Source: Leishmania mexicana MHOM/GT/2001/U1103 (lineage: Eukaryota; Euglenozoa; Kinetoplastea; Trypanosomatida; Trypanosomatidae). From it: 64,000 bases of DNA. Position numbers and translations under genes: made by a program. Below, in pieces: positions 32,059 to 40,220 of this stretch (positions within the stretch are counted from its first letter, which is position 1; each line of letters begins with the position of its first letter). The stretch lies in the NCBI RefSeq assembly GCF_000234665.1, contig NC_018312.1:132516-196515 (forward strand), given 5' to 3'. The notes under the pieces were generated by a model. It did no database searches. It worked only from the letters and a program-made list of their open reading frames with translations, and was not told the DNA's origin.

Positions 32059-33831
32059 CTACGAAAGACACCGCGCCTCCGCATCATCTCTCTCTAGCGA
32101 GACGTCAGCGGCACTCGTGATGCCTTCTACCTGTAGATATAAAACATCGGCGGAAAAGAAGCGCCGAAGCTCGTCTGTCATGGGACCGAAAATGTAGACC
32201 TGCTTGAAGTTGAACTTCGGGTTACCACCGTTTGAAGAGACGATGGGGGTGACAACCCGGCTACTCGCCTGTCCTTCAAACCAAATCGATACGCGCACGC
32301 CATCCGTGGCAAAGTCAGGCAAATGATGCAGTTCCACAAGCTCTACGATGACCATCACCTCTTTGGCCTCGGTGAGTAGTACGTGAAGGTTGCATTGCAG
32401 CAACGGTGGTGGACCCACCAAATCGTACAGCGGCACGACAAGTGTGTTTACTTCGTAGGAGCCCAGAAGGATAGAGCACAGTGAGGTTTTGCACGTGCCG
32501 CAAAAGCACACAAGCGGTGCACGTGCTCCCCCTACACCAACGCCAGCAAGTTTTGATACCATTTCCGACACAAGCGCATCGCGCTCCATAAGCGCCTCCT
32601 GCAACTCCACCTCCATCTGCGAATCGTTGAGCGTCAGCAATTCTCGATTTAGCGCCTCGATATCCGCCCTCAACTCCGCCACTTGCGACTCATAGCTTTC
32701 AACCAAACCTTTCTCTCGCGCTACAGAGCCAACAAGGTACTGACGCAATCTCACGAGGTCACTACACTCCAGGTCTTTGGAGCTCTTGTTCACCTTCGCC
32801 TTGTTTGTGATGGCCATCGCGTTAGTGGCGTAGTCCAGCGTGGAGATGGACTCCGTCAGGTTGAACGCTGTCGGCGACACCGTCGCCAGCATCCACGTCT
32901 TGCTGTTCCCGCCAAAGCTCTCCGACAGCAGTCGCGTCAGCTTCGACTCGCGCAGCGAGATGAAGGCGTCGCCGCCCTTGCGATCGCTGAAGGAGTTCAG
33001 CGCGCGCCCGAGCATCAGCAGTGAGTGGTTGATCTTCTTTGCCTCCTCAAACTGCTGCCCGGTCGACTCTGTCTTCGCCTGCCGCTCGCTCCCCGCAAGG
33101 TCCACCAGCGACACAACGCACTCCAGATCCTTCTTTTCCACGCACGCGAACTCCTGCGACAGCGAGATCTGCATGATCGCGTGCGACCGCGAGCTCGTCT
33201 CGTTCATTTTAGTCTCCGCCGTCTGACGGTTCGCGTTGCCCTTCCGCAGCAGCTCTATCATCCGCTCAGCGCTCAGCACCTGATGCACGCTCGCGCCACG
33301 CACGTACACGCGCCGACTCGGGTCCTCGTGGATCTCTAGCGACTCCGGCTCCTGCCCGCGCTGCCGCGGCGCAAGCAGGTCGCGCACCTTCTCCATGTAC
33401 ACCTCGATCATCGACAGCGACACCTTGATCGTCAGGTCAGCGTCCTCGTCCACCATCCGCTGCGCCTCGTCGAACAGGCACCGCACAAACCGCGGCGCCA
33501 CCCCCGCGCGCTCCTCGCACCCCATGTCCCCGAGCAGGCTGTACGTCTTTCCGCTCCCCGTCTGCCCGTACGCAAACAGGCACACGTTGAACCCCTTGTA
33601 CGCCTCTCTCAGCATCGGCCACCCGATAGCCTCGAACACCTCCGCCTGGTCGCCGCTGAACACATGGTCGAAGCGGTACGCACGCTTCGTCCTTTGCTCG
33701 TCATCCACGACGACACTGCCGCCCTCGGCACCGCGCACTACAATTTTACCACTTCTCTGATCCCCTTTCCCCAAAGGGCGGACACGAACAGACACCTGCA
33801 CGCGCGATGTAGGGTCCGCTGCAGCACTCAT
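32059..33831 (-). CDS. Kinesin motor protein, tandem copy 2
   Basis: A 590-residue paralogue of the downstream kinesin, with P-loop GQTGSGKT at 88-95 and the same SSRSHAI and DLAGSER switches. After the shared motor core the sequence changes completely. There is a different short coiled coil (EKGLVESYESQVAELRAD), then a C2-like tail with GGNPKFNFKQVYIFG and VLYLQVEG, which aligns in pattern but not in sequence with copy 1. The N-terminal first ~28 residues also differ (SRVQVSVRVRPLGKG against SRVQVSLRIRPVKKG). This points to an old tandem duplication whose motor core was recently homogenised. ATG at 33831. Different tails suggest different cargo. Confidence 0.93.
   Translation of the reverse strand: MSAAADPTSRVQVSVRVRPLGKGDQRSGKIVVRGAEGGSVVVDDEQRTKRAYRFDHVFSGDQAEVFEAIGWPMLREAYKGFNVCLFAYGQTGSGKTYSLLGDMGCEERAGVAPRFVRCLFDEAQRMVDEDADLTIKVSLSMIEVYMEKVRDLLAPRQRGQEPESLEIHEDPSRRVYVRGASVHQVLSAERMIELLRKGNANRQTAETKMNETSSRSHAIMQISLSQEFACVEKKDLECVVSLVDLAGSERQAKTESTGQQFEEAKKINHSLLMLGRALNSFSDRKGGDAFISLRESKLTRLLSESFGGNSKTWMLATVSPTAFNLTESISTLDYATNAMAITNKAKVNKSSKDLECSDLVRLRQYLVGSVAREKGLVESYESQVAELRADIEALNRELLTLNDSQMEVELQEALMERDALVSEMVSKLAGVGVGGARAPLVCFCGTCKTSLCSILLGSYEVNTLVVPLYDLVGPPPLLQCNLHVLLTEAKEVMVIVELVELHHLPDFATDGVRVSIWFEGQASSRVVTPIVSSNGGNPKFNFKQVYIFGPMTDELRRFFSADVLYLQVEGITSAADVSLERDDAEARCLS
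32789..33738 (-). repeat. Identical kinesin motor tract, copy 2
   Basis: Partner of 29281-30230, in direct orientation. Conceptual translations in all frames that I compared are identical through the tract and diverge at once outside it. Confidence 0.88.
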
Positions 33832-34318
33832 TTTCCGTTTCAGATGCTCTATTTCGCACTAATAACAACAAGCAGTAGCTGTTGTTGCTTCCCTAGCGAG
33901 AGGAAACAGCTCGGGTACCAGAAATGCTGCAGAGACACAACAGATTTTTTTTTAAAGAGGAAGGGATGTTATAGCGAAACGAGAATTGAGAGAGCAAACA
34001 GGCACGGTCTTGGTGAAGAACATATTTCCACTACTTTCTACGCAGTCGAAATGCGAGCTGTGGCGGATATAGGTGCAAAGCACGCAATGCGCCGCATCTG
34101 CCCTTTTCTACTCGAAAGACGCCATTTTCCTTTATTGAAGCCGAAGTGGGGAAGAGACGGCTCTCCTATGAGTTGGAAAGCCGCAAAGGTTCTTCGGGAA
34201 TAGAAAGCCTTGTCGGCTTCCCTGGTAAAGAGTTGCTTTGCTTGGTTTTAAATAGAGTCAATTACATGACACGAAACAATAATAATAAAAGTACATTCGT
34301 TCCTGGAGCTGATAAACC
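33832..34318. other. Spacer between kinesin copy 2 and eL39
   Basis: No gene supported. It holds the kinesin 5' flank and the short eL39 3' flank, with a short AAT-repeat run at about 34278-34288. Confidence 0.5.
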
Positions 34319-34474
34319 TTAGTAGTTCAGCTTCGTGCGGCGCCAGTGGCGGCGCTTCTCGTTCCACTTGATGCGGTTGCCAGTACGCAGACGAATCCAG
34401 TAGGGAACCGGCTTGTTCTGGTTCATCTTCTTCGCGTACTTCTTCTTCACAGCGAGAGGCTTGAAGCGGCCCAT
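34319..34474 (-). CDS. RPL39: 60S ribosomal protein eL39
   Basis: A 51-residue, very basic protein of the large ribosomal subunit, lining the exit tunnel. Reading the minus strand gives [17 protein letters not shown], then [12 protein letters not shown] and [20 protein letters not shown]. The eL39 signatures PYWIR, R-T-G-N-x-I-x-(W/Y)-N and [10 protein letters not shown] are all present, and the length equals the usual 51 residues. It is easily missed because it is so short. It stands alone between a kinesin and an aminopeptidase. No strong polypyrimidine tract is obvious immediately upstream, so the splice site is uncertain. Confidence 0.95.
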
Positions 34475-35396
34475 TTTGTCGAGCTTCTAGGAACTGCGAT
34501 TGTGGGGTTAGCAGTGTCAAGTTTTAGGTGGTAACATGTGAGCAGTGTGTAGGGGTATTCGTTGGATTCGAAAAAAGTCCATTTCGTAGCAAAGAAGCAT
34601 AGAGACGAGTGGAGAGAGTAAGGAAGTGCAGAATAGTAAGTCACCAACAGCACGCTCAAAAGACGGCGCGCGAACCGCTCAAGGCGAGCATAGAAATGCT
34701 GCGCCTGTAACTTATAGTTCACCAGTTGTTGCCTCATTCAGAAGAAGGGGTTGTCCCACAGAAAAGAAGCACCCCTCGCTATACTGGAAACTCCCCTGTC
34801 ACGTAAAATTGAGGACTGTTGACTCAACGCGGTGACGGTGCACCGATCCCCCTCCGCTGCACTCGACAGGCTTACTTGAGTTATCTTTAGTCACAAATCT
34901 GTAGCATCATGACAGTAGCTGTCGATCCTCAGCGCGTGAATCGGAAAATTCGTTTTGAGGAGCAAAGGAAGCCCATCAAAACCACCAAAGAACAACAACA
35001 AGAGAGAAGAAAAAGACAGGGAAAAATGCCTCGAGAACTTCACAGAATGTGAAAAGGAGAGCCTGTCACTACACACACATTTTGCGGCAATCCCACAGTT
35101 TTCTCAAGTTAAGGTGGGCCCCAATCGCAAAAGCGAAGGAGAGGAACAACGAATGAAAAGGGCCGCAGTAGCAACATCCCAACGGTACCTACCACTTGAG
35201 AAGCTGTCGACCCTTGCCACAGGTAAACAGACGTTGACAGCATTGCAGGCAGCTAGTATGTTCTCGTGAAAGAGAGGAAATAATTCCCTAAACTCAAAAG
35301 CAGGACCTAGCACTTTGCCATCACTACACGGCGAAAGATCAATTTGTCAGATAGTCGTGAAAGCTGACTCGACGATTTGATAGTGTTTGTTGCCAA
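34475..35396. other. Spacer between eL39 and aminopeptidase
   Basis: No gene supported. It is the eL39 upstream region and the 3' flank of the aminopeptidase, less GC-rich than the spacers further left. Confidence 0.5.
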
Positions 35397-36758
35397 CTAC
35401 TCATGCGGGTTTTCGTAGTTGACGAAAAAGGATTCAATCAGCTTCGTCATGTAGTAGACATCAACAGTACCGCACATCTCCCGGATACTGTGCATGCTGA
35501 TCATGGGGTTGCCAATATCAGCAGTTTTTATACCGGACAGAGCAGACAGAATGGGCCCGATGGTGGATCCGCAGGGAAAGTCATTTCGCACCACAAACTC
35601 TTGGATGGGTACGTCAGCCTTCTTCGCCATATCCTTCACTACGGCTGCTGTTAACCCGTTGGTCGCATAACGGACGTTTGCATTGTATTTGATAACAGGT
35701 CCTCCATGGAGAGCTGGTCGGTGAGCATTTTCGTGCTTGTCAGCGTAATTCGGGTGACACCCATGTGCGCCATCGACGGACAGAAGAAATGAGTTGGCGA
35801 CCAACGTTGCACGAAGGGTTTTGTTGCTTACAATGTGCTCAATAACATCAGGAACGAGCGAGCCGGCAGCACCCTGGGATGAACTGGAGCCACACTCTTC
35901 GTGATCGAACAAGCACACCATGCGTATCATCGTATCATTTTCCAATGAGCCCGCCTCGATAATCGCCTTCACAGCGCAATAGCACGAGATCAGATTGTCA
36001 AGGCGCGGCGAGAAGATAAACTCATCATGAATTCCTCCAATTACCGCCGGCTGGGTGTCAATCACGCTCAAATCAAAATCGACAATATCATCTGGGTTGC
36101 ATCCAGCAACGCTCGCAATAGCCTTCATCAGGGAAACGCAGTGATTCAGATTCGATGCATCCTTGTCGTCACACTCTGCAATCTTCGCGGCTATCTGCGT
36201 AGATATGATAGGGATCAAATGAGACTCCTTGTTGAATGAAAACGCTTCGCGATCCTTGGCAGCGGTCAAATGAATAGCGAGATTTGGGATACGCATGATT
36301 GGCTTGTCGATCTTTATAATTTTCTGCTCCAGGCGCTCTCGCGAAATGATAACGCGGCCGGCAACCGTCAAATCGCGATCAAACCAGGAGTGCCACAGAC
36401 CACCACCGTAGCACTGCACTGCCACGCGTTGGTAATCAGCGGCGGTCGATTTTGTGCGTGGCTTCACCAGAAAATTAGGGGAATCCGTGTGCGCGCCAAC
36501 AATCTTTACACCGTTCATTGGGTCAAATTTTCCTCCGACTGAAAACGCAATGATGCTGGTCCCATTGCGCGTCAAGTAGTACTTGCCGCCAGGAGTTATT
36601 TCTGGCCAAGCCTTTTCCTCATGAAGCTGCGTGTACCCGGCATCCCTCAGCATGTCGGAAACTGTTTGCACAGCGTGAAACGGGGTGATGGCTTGATTCA
36701 TAAAGTTGACAAATTCCTTTGCCATCTTTACAACGTGCTCAGACATAATGGTCGACAT
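35397..36758 (-). CDS. Aspartyl aminopeptidase (peptidase family M18)
   Basis: A 453-residue zinc aminopeptidase that removes N-terminal Asp or Glu from peptides, usually cytosolic and dodecameric. Family motifs in order: GAHTDSPNF (first zinc-binding His and its Asp) near residue 90, FDHEECGS with the catalytic/bridging Glu pair near 280, SVDGAHGCHPNY near 328, and the C-terminal SMHSIREMCG (zinc-binding His) near 425. Length fits DNPEP (~475). I take the ATG giving MSTIMSEHV, since the 48-codon open extension upstream is Phe/Pro-rich and lacks family similarity. It is the first gene of the minus-strand run, beside the strand-switch region. Confidence 0.94.
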   Translation of the reverse strand: MSTIMSEHVVKMAKEFVNFMNQAITPFHAVQTVSDMLRDAGYTQLHEEKAWPEITPGGKYYLTRNGTSIIAFSVGGKFDPMNGVKIVGAHTDSPNFLVKPRTKSTAADYQRVAVQCYGGGLWHSWFDRDLTVAGRVIISRERLEQKIIKIDKPIMRIPNLAIHLTAAKDREAFSFNKESHLIPIISTQIAAKIAECDDKDASNLNHCVSLMKAIASVAGCNPDDIVDFDLSVIDTQPAVIGGIHDEFIFSPRLDNLISCYCAVKAIIEAGSLENDTMIRMVCLFDHEECGSSSSQGAAGSLVPDVIEHIVSNKTLRATLVANSFLLSVDGAHGCHPNYADKHENAHRPALHGGPVIKYNANVRYATNGLTAAVVKDMAKKADVPIQEFVVRNDFPCGSTIGPILSALSGIKTADIGNPMISMHSIREMCGTVDVYYMTKLIESFFVNYENPHE

Positions 36759-37743
36759 TATGAGACTAGGGGAAAAAAATCTCCTGCGGGGCGCAGAGGG
36801 ACGAGGCAAACGAAATGCGACTGGAACAAATGAAGGATAGTGTGAAGGTAACACAAAGAAATTGAAGATTACGTCTATATGCATAGACTGAGAAGTAAAC
36901 ATTTTTTACACGCTCATCTGCATATAAGTATACATGTATGTGTCTCTGTAACTAGCAGACAACCGGCGAGACGGTGTGCATTCGTCAAAATGCGCCAACA
37001 TCTCATTCACAGGGGTAAGGATGTCATAAGAGCTCACTTTGAACATACTGCTGTGTGGATAGGGTATTTTTCTTGGAGCCACAAACAAGGTCCCATAGCT
37101 ACCACGGGCAATCACCAGGCCTGCTACACTCTGGATGACAGTGTTTTCTTTTGCATTTTTTTTTCGCGGGTGAGGAGCAAGCTGCTCAATCGAAAATTGC
37201 CGAACAGATGGTCTCAGATAATGGAAAGCCTCGCTGATTAGCAAGGCAAAGCCCTCAGGGCTCTTGAACTTGGAACTGCAAAGACCGCTCTGATTAGAAG
37301 AACACAGAGTTACAAGGTCTCACAGCGGAAGCCGTTCACAGGCATCGACGGTTGGTGTTACAGACATGGCATCCGTCTTTCTGCACTCAAAACAAAAAGG
37401 CTTTCCACGGAGGTGCCTGGTTGCAACCTTCAAAGTTGCTATCCCCTTTTGTCAACGACAATGTATGGTTCTCTTCACTAGTATTTCACTGTCTTCGTCG
37501 GCGAAGAGCTTTCTTGAAAAGGAAAAAGCGACTGACAGAATCTGCCACTATCCACATCAGAAGCTAGACTTGGATAGCACCCTTTGTCCACTCTTGTTCC
37601 TGCTGTTCTGGGGGCGATAACCTTGCTTCTTAGTTGAACATGCGAATGAAACACTAAGGGAGGGGCACATGGGGCAGTTTGTGTCGCGTTTAAAAAGACT
37701 GTGAACACCGTTAAATAAACTTGCATTGCCATTGGCACTATGA

Positions 37744-37753
37744 CCCCCCCCCC
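37744..37753 (+). promoter_or_regulatory. C10 tract in the strand-switch region
   Basis: Uninterrupted run of ten C between the two divergent gene runs. Possible initiation-associated element by analogy with the C tracts of L. major chromosome 1; function not demonstrated. Confidence 0.35.
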
Positions 37754-38228
37754 GATCACGTCTGCATTCTCTTAACACCTGCCTTGTTTGCAATTGCGGA
37801 AAACTGTAGACCAGCAAGCACAAGCCCTTGCCTCTCCTCTGCGTTGTGCGCTTTCTCATTTCAAAAGGGAGGGGGAGGCGAGTGAGGTGGCAGGAAGACT
37901 TTGCCTTTCTTGATACACACGTTTGATTGATATTCGTAGCGACAGCGCGAACAGCTCCTCTTTACTTGAGGTGATGCTCCTGTGCGGTTATCCTCGGAAA
38001 AAGAGGCACAGGTAGTCGCAGCTGCTGCCATGCCCTGCACAGGTACTGCTTCGCCGCAGTATGGCAACAGGGCTTTGGAGTGCCCGCTAACTCGCTACAC
38101 GCTGACCCTAACCTGCTGTGAAAGAATCACTCGCCTCTACTCACTGTCACAATCCTTCTTTCCTCAACTGTGGTGCTGCTTTCACTCATTATTACTCTCT
38201 GCCATTTCATCCTTATCTTTTTTTTTTC

Positions 38229-38230
38229 AG
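38229..38230 (+). promoter_or_regulatory. Strong trans-splice acceptor before COQ7
   Basis: A long pyrimidine stretch (about 38145-38228, ending in a T run and C) runs into AG at 38229-38230. Use of this AG leaves only 22 nt between the spliced leader and the COQ7 ATG at 38253. Confidence 0.65.
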
Positions 38231-38235
38231 CAACA

Positions 38236-38256
38236 ATGCACAGTCATTTTCAATGA
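38236..38256 (+). other. Upstream ORF overlapping the COQ7 start
   Basis: A seven-codon frame (ATG-CAC-AGT-CAT-TTT-CAA-TGA, peptide MHSHFQ) begins 5 nt after the predicted splice acceptor. Its TGA at 38254-38256 overlaps the COQ7 ATG as ATGA. Ribosomes meeting it first would have to leak past it or terminate and reinitiate on the main start. Confidence 0.6.
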
Positions 38257-38873
38257 AATCTCTTTTCCATCCGTCGCTGGTGGTCCTCGGGCCCGTCTTT
38301 GCGATTCCTTTGAAGCAACAGAAGATTGATGAAGTTGTCCGCGTCGATCATGCGGGTGAGGTGGCCGCTGTGCGTATTGCGAGGCACCAACTTGAGTGGA
38401 TGTCGCCACTGGACGATGCGTACCCAATCACGCGAGAAATCCTGGACGACGAACTTGTGCACCAGCGAGTGATGTCGGAGCTTGCCGAGCGGCACGGAGT
38501 GCGGACCACTTCGCTTGATCCCCTTTTTAAACTTGGAGCATTTGTATTGGGTTCTGGGACGGCGGCTCTAGGTAAGAACGCGATGATGTGCTGCCACGCA
38601 GCTGTTGAAACCACTATTTTCAACCACTATAACGATCAGCTCCGCGAGCTCGAGGTGCTCGAGGACAAGTGCTCGGATATCAAAGAGAGTGAGGCCGAGA
38701 AGGAGGCCTGGGCGGATGTTAAAAACTACATTGTGAAGTTTAGAGATGAAGAGAAGCATCACCAAGAGCTAGGGGAACAGAACGGTGCTGATCAAGCTCC
38801 TGCCTATCCGCTTCTCTACAATGGCATTCGACTTGCCTGTAAAATTGGTGTTGCGTGCGCCAAGCGTATCTGA
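38253..38873 (+). CDS. COQ7: COQ7, demethoxyubiquinone hydroxylase
   Basis: A 206-residue di-iron enzyme that hydroxylates demethoxyubiquinol in the penultimate step of ubiquinone synthesis, on the inner mitochondrial membrane. All six expected iron ligands are visible: Glu in DHAGEVAAV, Glu and His in DDELVH, Glu in AAVETTI, and Glu and His in RDEEKHH. The hydrophobic GSGTAALGKNAMM helix and the C-terminal QAPAYPLLYNGI block match human COQ7 well. The N-terminus (MKSLFHPSLVVLGPVFAIPL) is a short possible mitochondrial leader. The frame is open further upstream, but that part is splice-site polypyrimidine. First gene of the plus-strand run. Confidence 0.95.
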   Translation: MKSLFHPSLVVLGPVFAIPLKQQKIDEVVRVDHAGEVAAVRIARHQLEWMSPLDDAYPITREILDDELVHQRVMSELAERHGVRTTSLDPLFKLGAFVLGSGTAALGKNAMMCCHAAVETTIFNHYNDQLRELEVLEDKCSDIKESEAEKEAWADVKNYIVKFRDEEKHHQELGEQNGADQAPAYPLLYNGIRLACKIGVACAKRI

Positions 38874-39273
38874 GCTGCTCCGAGAGCTTATTCACACTCT
38901 TATCCTTCGAGTTTCATTTCCAACGTCTTCTAGTGCACTAAGAGAAACAAAGCTAAAGGCAAGACGCGCTTGATTGGTCAGTCTTGTAAACTAGGTCAAA
39001 TGACTTTCGTCGAAGGCGTATCTAGCTGACGATATGAAATCAACGAGACTCGCAACTATAGGCTCGATATGTGTTCGCCATTGATGAGGTGAAGCCCGGA
39101 GAAAAGAAACTGATGACTTCACGTGCTTCTGTCTACTAGTTATGCTGCTTGTGCTTCCTGCCACACTTTGCGTTCGGACTATTCTTCTGTGCCGCCCTCC
39201 ACTCACCTTTTTCTTCACCCAAAGCTGAAAACAACCTGATATCGAGCCCCCTCTTCTTTTTCATTTGGCCGCA
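38874..39273. other. COQ7/NAP spacer
   Basis: No gene supported. A pyrimidine run ending in AAAG with AG at 39223-39224 is a likely splice acceptor ~50 nt before the NAP-like ATG. Confidence 0.5.
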
Positions 39274-39828
39274 ATGGAACTTTCGCAAGGTGCCGCGCAG
39301 GCGATCTCAAAGTTCACTGATGACTTGGCGAGCATTGATTGCAAGTGTGATGAGGAGACAACTGCCCTGCGCCTCGAGTACCGCAGCAAGATGGAGCCTC
39401 TCCTGATGGAGCGCCGTGAGCTTCTCAAGAGTGTCACCAACTTTTGGTCCGGTGTGCTGTCGTCTCCTGAGACACCTATCTCGGCGCTGCTGAACGGCAC
39501 CATTGATCCTAAGATTATTCGCGCTGTCACAGATTTTCAAGTGGTGACCCGTATCAGCGAGAATAAGCTCTACCGGAAGATCATCTTTACCTTCCGTCAG
39601 AACATGTTTGTCGAGGAGGGCGAGATCTCACGAGAGGTCGACACGGACATGAAAACGACCACTCTGCATCCAGTTAAGTGGAAGTCTGGCACCGAGCGCG
39701 CGCGCACTGACTCGCTTTTTGCCTTCTTCACAGAGAGCTTTTCTTCAGATCCTGAAGATGTGATGGAGGTCACTGAGGCTCTTGATACAATTTATCAGAA
39801 CCCGTTCCTGGCGGTCGAGGCGGACTAA
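39274..39828 (+). CDS. Short nucleosome assembly protein (NAP/SET) family
   Basis: A 184-residue protein with the NAP/SET fold expected of histone chaperones. The N-terminal helix (about 1-60) resembles the NAP dimerisation helix, followed by FWSGVLSSPE and the earmuff-type strand pair YRKIIFTFRQNMFVEEGEIS. It then shows the VKWKSGTERAR and SLFAFF blocks seen in NAP1 and SET. It is about half the length of NAP1 and lacks the long acidic C-terminal tail; the acidic end is only FLAVEAD. The ATG at 39274 is preferred over a TTG three codons upstream. Function as a minimal histone chaperone is inference from the family. Confidence 0.87.
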   Translation: MELSQGAAQAISKFTDDLASIDCKCDEETTALRLEYRSKMEPLLMERRELLKSVTNFWSGVLSSPETPISALLNGTIDPKIIRAVTDFQVVTRISENKLYRKIIFTFRQNMFVEEGEISREVDTDMKTTTLHPVKWKSGTERARTDSLFAFFTESFSSDPEDVMEVTEALDTIYQNPFLAVEAD

Positions 39829-39920
39829 ACGCTGCAATACGGCACTAAACAACATGAGAGTTAACGCAAGAAAGGTGAAAAACAAAAGGCAAGTTTTCCT
39901 CTTGGTGTCTCAGCGAGGAT
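39829..39920. other. Short spacer
   Basis: No coding content. GTGTCTCAG with AG at about 39912 precedes the small hydrophobic reading frame that follows. Confidence 0.4.
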
Positions 39921-40139
39921 ATGTTAAGGAGCCTGGAACTCTATCACCTTAGATGTTTGCTGGGCAACATGTGTACAGGCAACTTGGTCGACAGCACTTT
40001 GCGAGCAGGTATCGGTCAGCAGCTGCTCTTGATCTTCTCTTTCCCTGTAGTCGGGCTCGTTTGGCTCGTCATCTCAACTGTTGTATATGCTCTGCACTTT
40101 TTGCATCTTCTGCTGCTTCTCGCTAGACAAGGAAAATAG
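39921..40139 (+). CDS. Possible small membrane protein
   Basis: A 72-codon ATG frame in the 0.39 kb gap between the NAP-like gene and the next gene. A mixed N-terminal half is followed by a strongly hydrophobic stretch (LLLIFSFPVVGLVWLVISTV, then VYALHFLHLLLLLA) and a short basic end, RQGK. That is the layout of a single- or double-pass membrane microprotein. Third-position G/C is only moderate (roughly 55-60%), and the gap leaves little room for separate UTRs. It could equally be 3' UTR of the NAP-like mRNA. No family recognised. Confidence 0.3.
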   Translation: MLRSLELYHLRCLLGNMCTGNLVDSTLRAGIGQQLLLIFSFPVVGLVWLVISTVVYALHFLHLLLLLARQGK

Positions 40140-40185
40140 GAAACAATTACATCTGCAAAGTAGAGTAGAGGCCCTTCATCTTTCC

Positions 40186-40187
40186 AG
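40186..40187 (+). promoter_or_regulatory. Probable trans-splice acceptor
   Basis: CCCTTCATCTTTCCAG ends 33 nt before the ATG at 40221, placing the start there and not at the upstream TTG at 40194. Confidence 0.5.
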
Positions 40188-40220
40188 TATATCTTGCTAA
40201 GCGCGCCACAATTAGATACA

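Larger units (their letters stand above)
36759..38252. promoter_or_regulatory. Divergent strand-switch region, probable Pol II start zone
   Basis: About 1.5 kb between the divergent aminopeptidase (minus) and COQ7 (plus) genes. All genes to the left are on the minus strand and all to the right on the plus strand. In Leishmania such divergent switches are where polycistronic transcription begins in both directions, without a classical TATA box. An uninterrupted C10 tract lies at 37744-37753; short C tracts were described in the chromosome 1 strand-switch region of L. major. No tRNA gene or other coding region was found here. Actual start sites cannot be seen from sequence. Confidence 0.75.

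Noticed and set aside
36759..38252. Possible tRNA or other Pol III gene in the strand-switch region
   Set aside because: Looked for A/B-box-like and cloverleaf patterns by eye, including around 37200-37330; none convincing.
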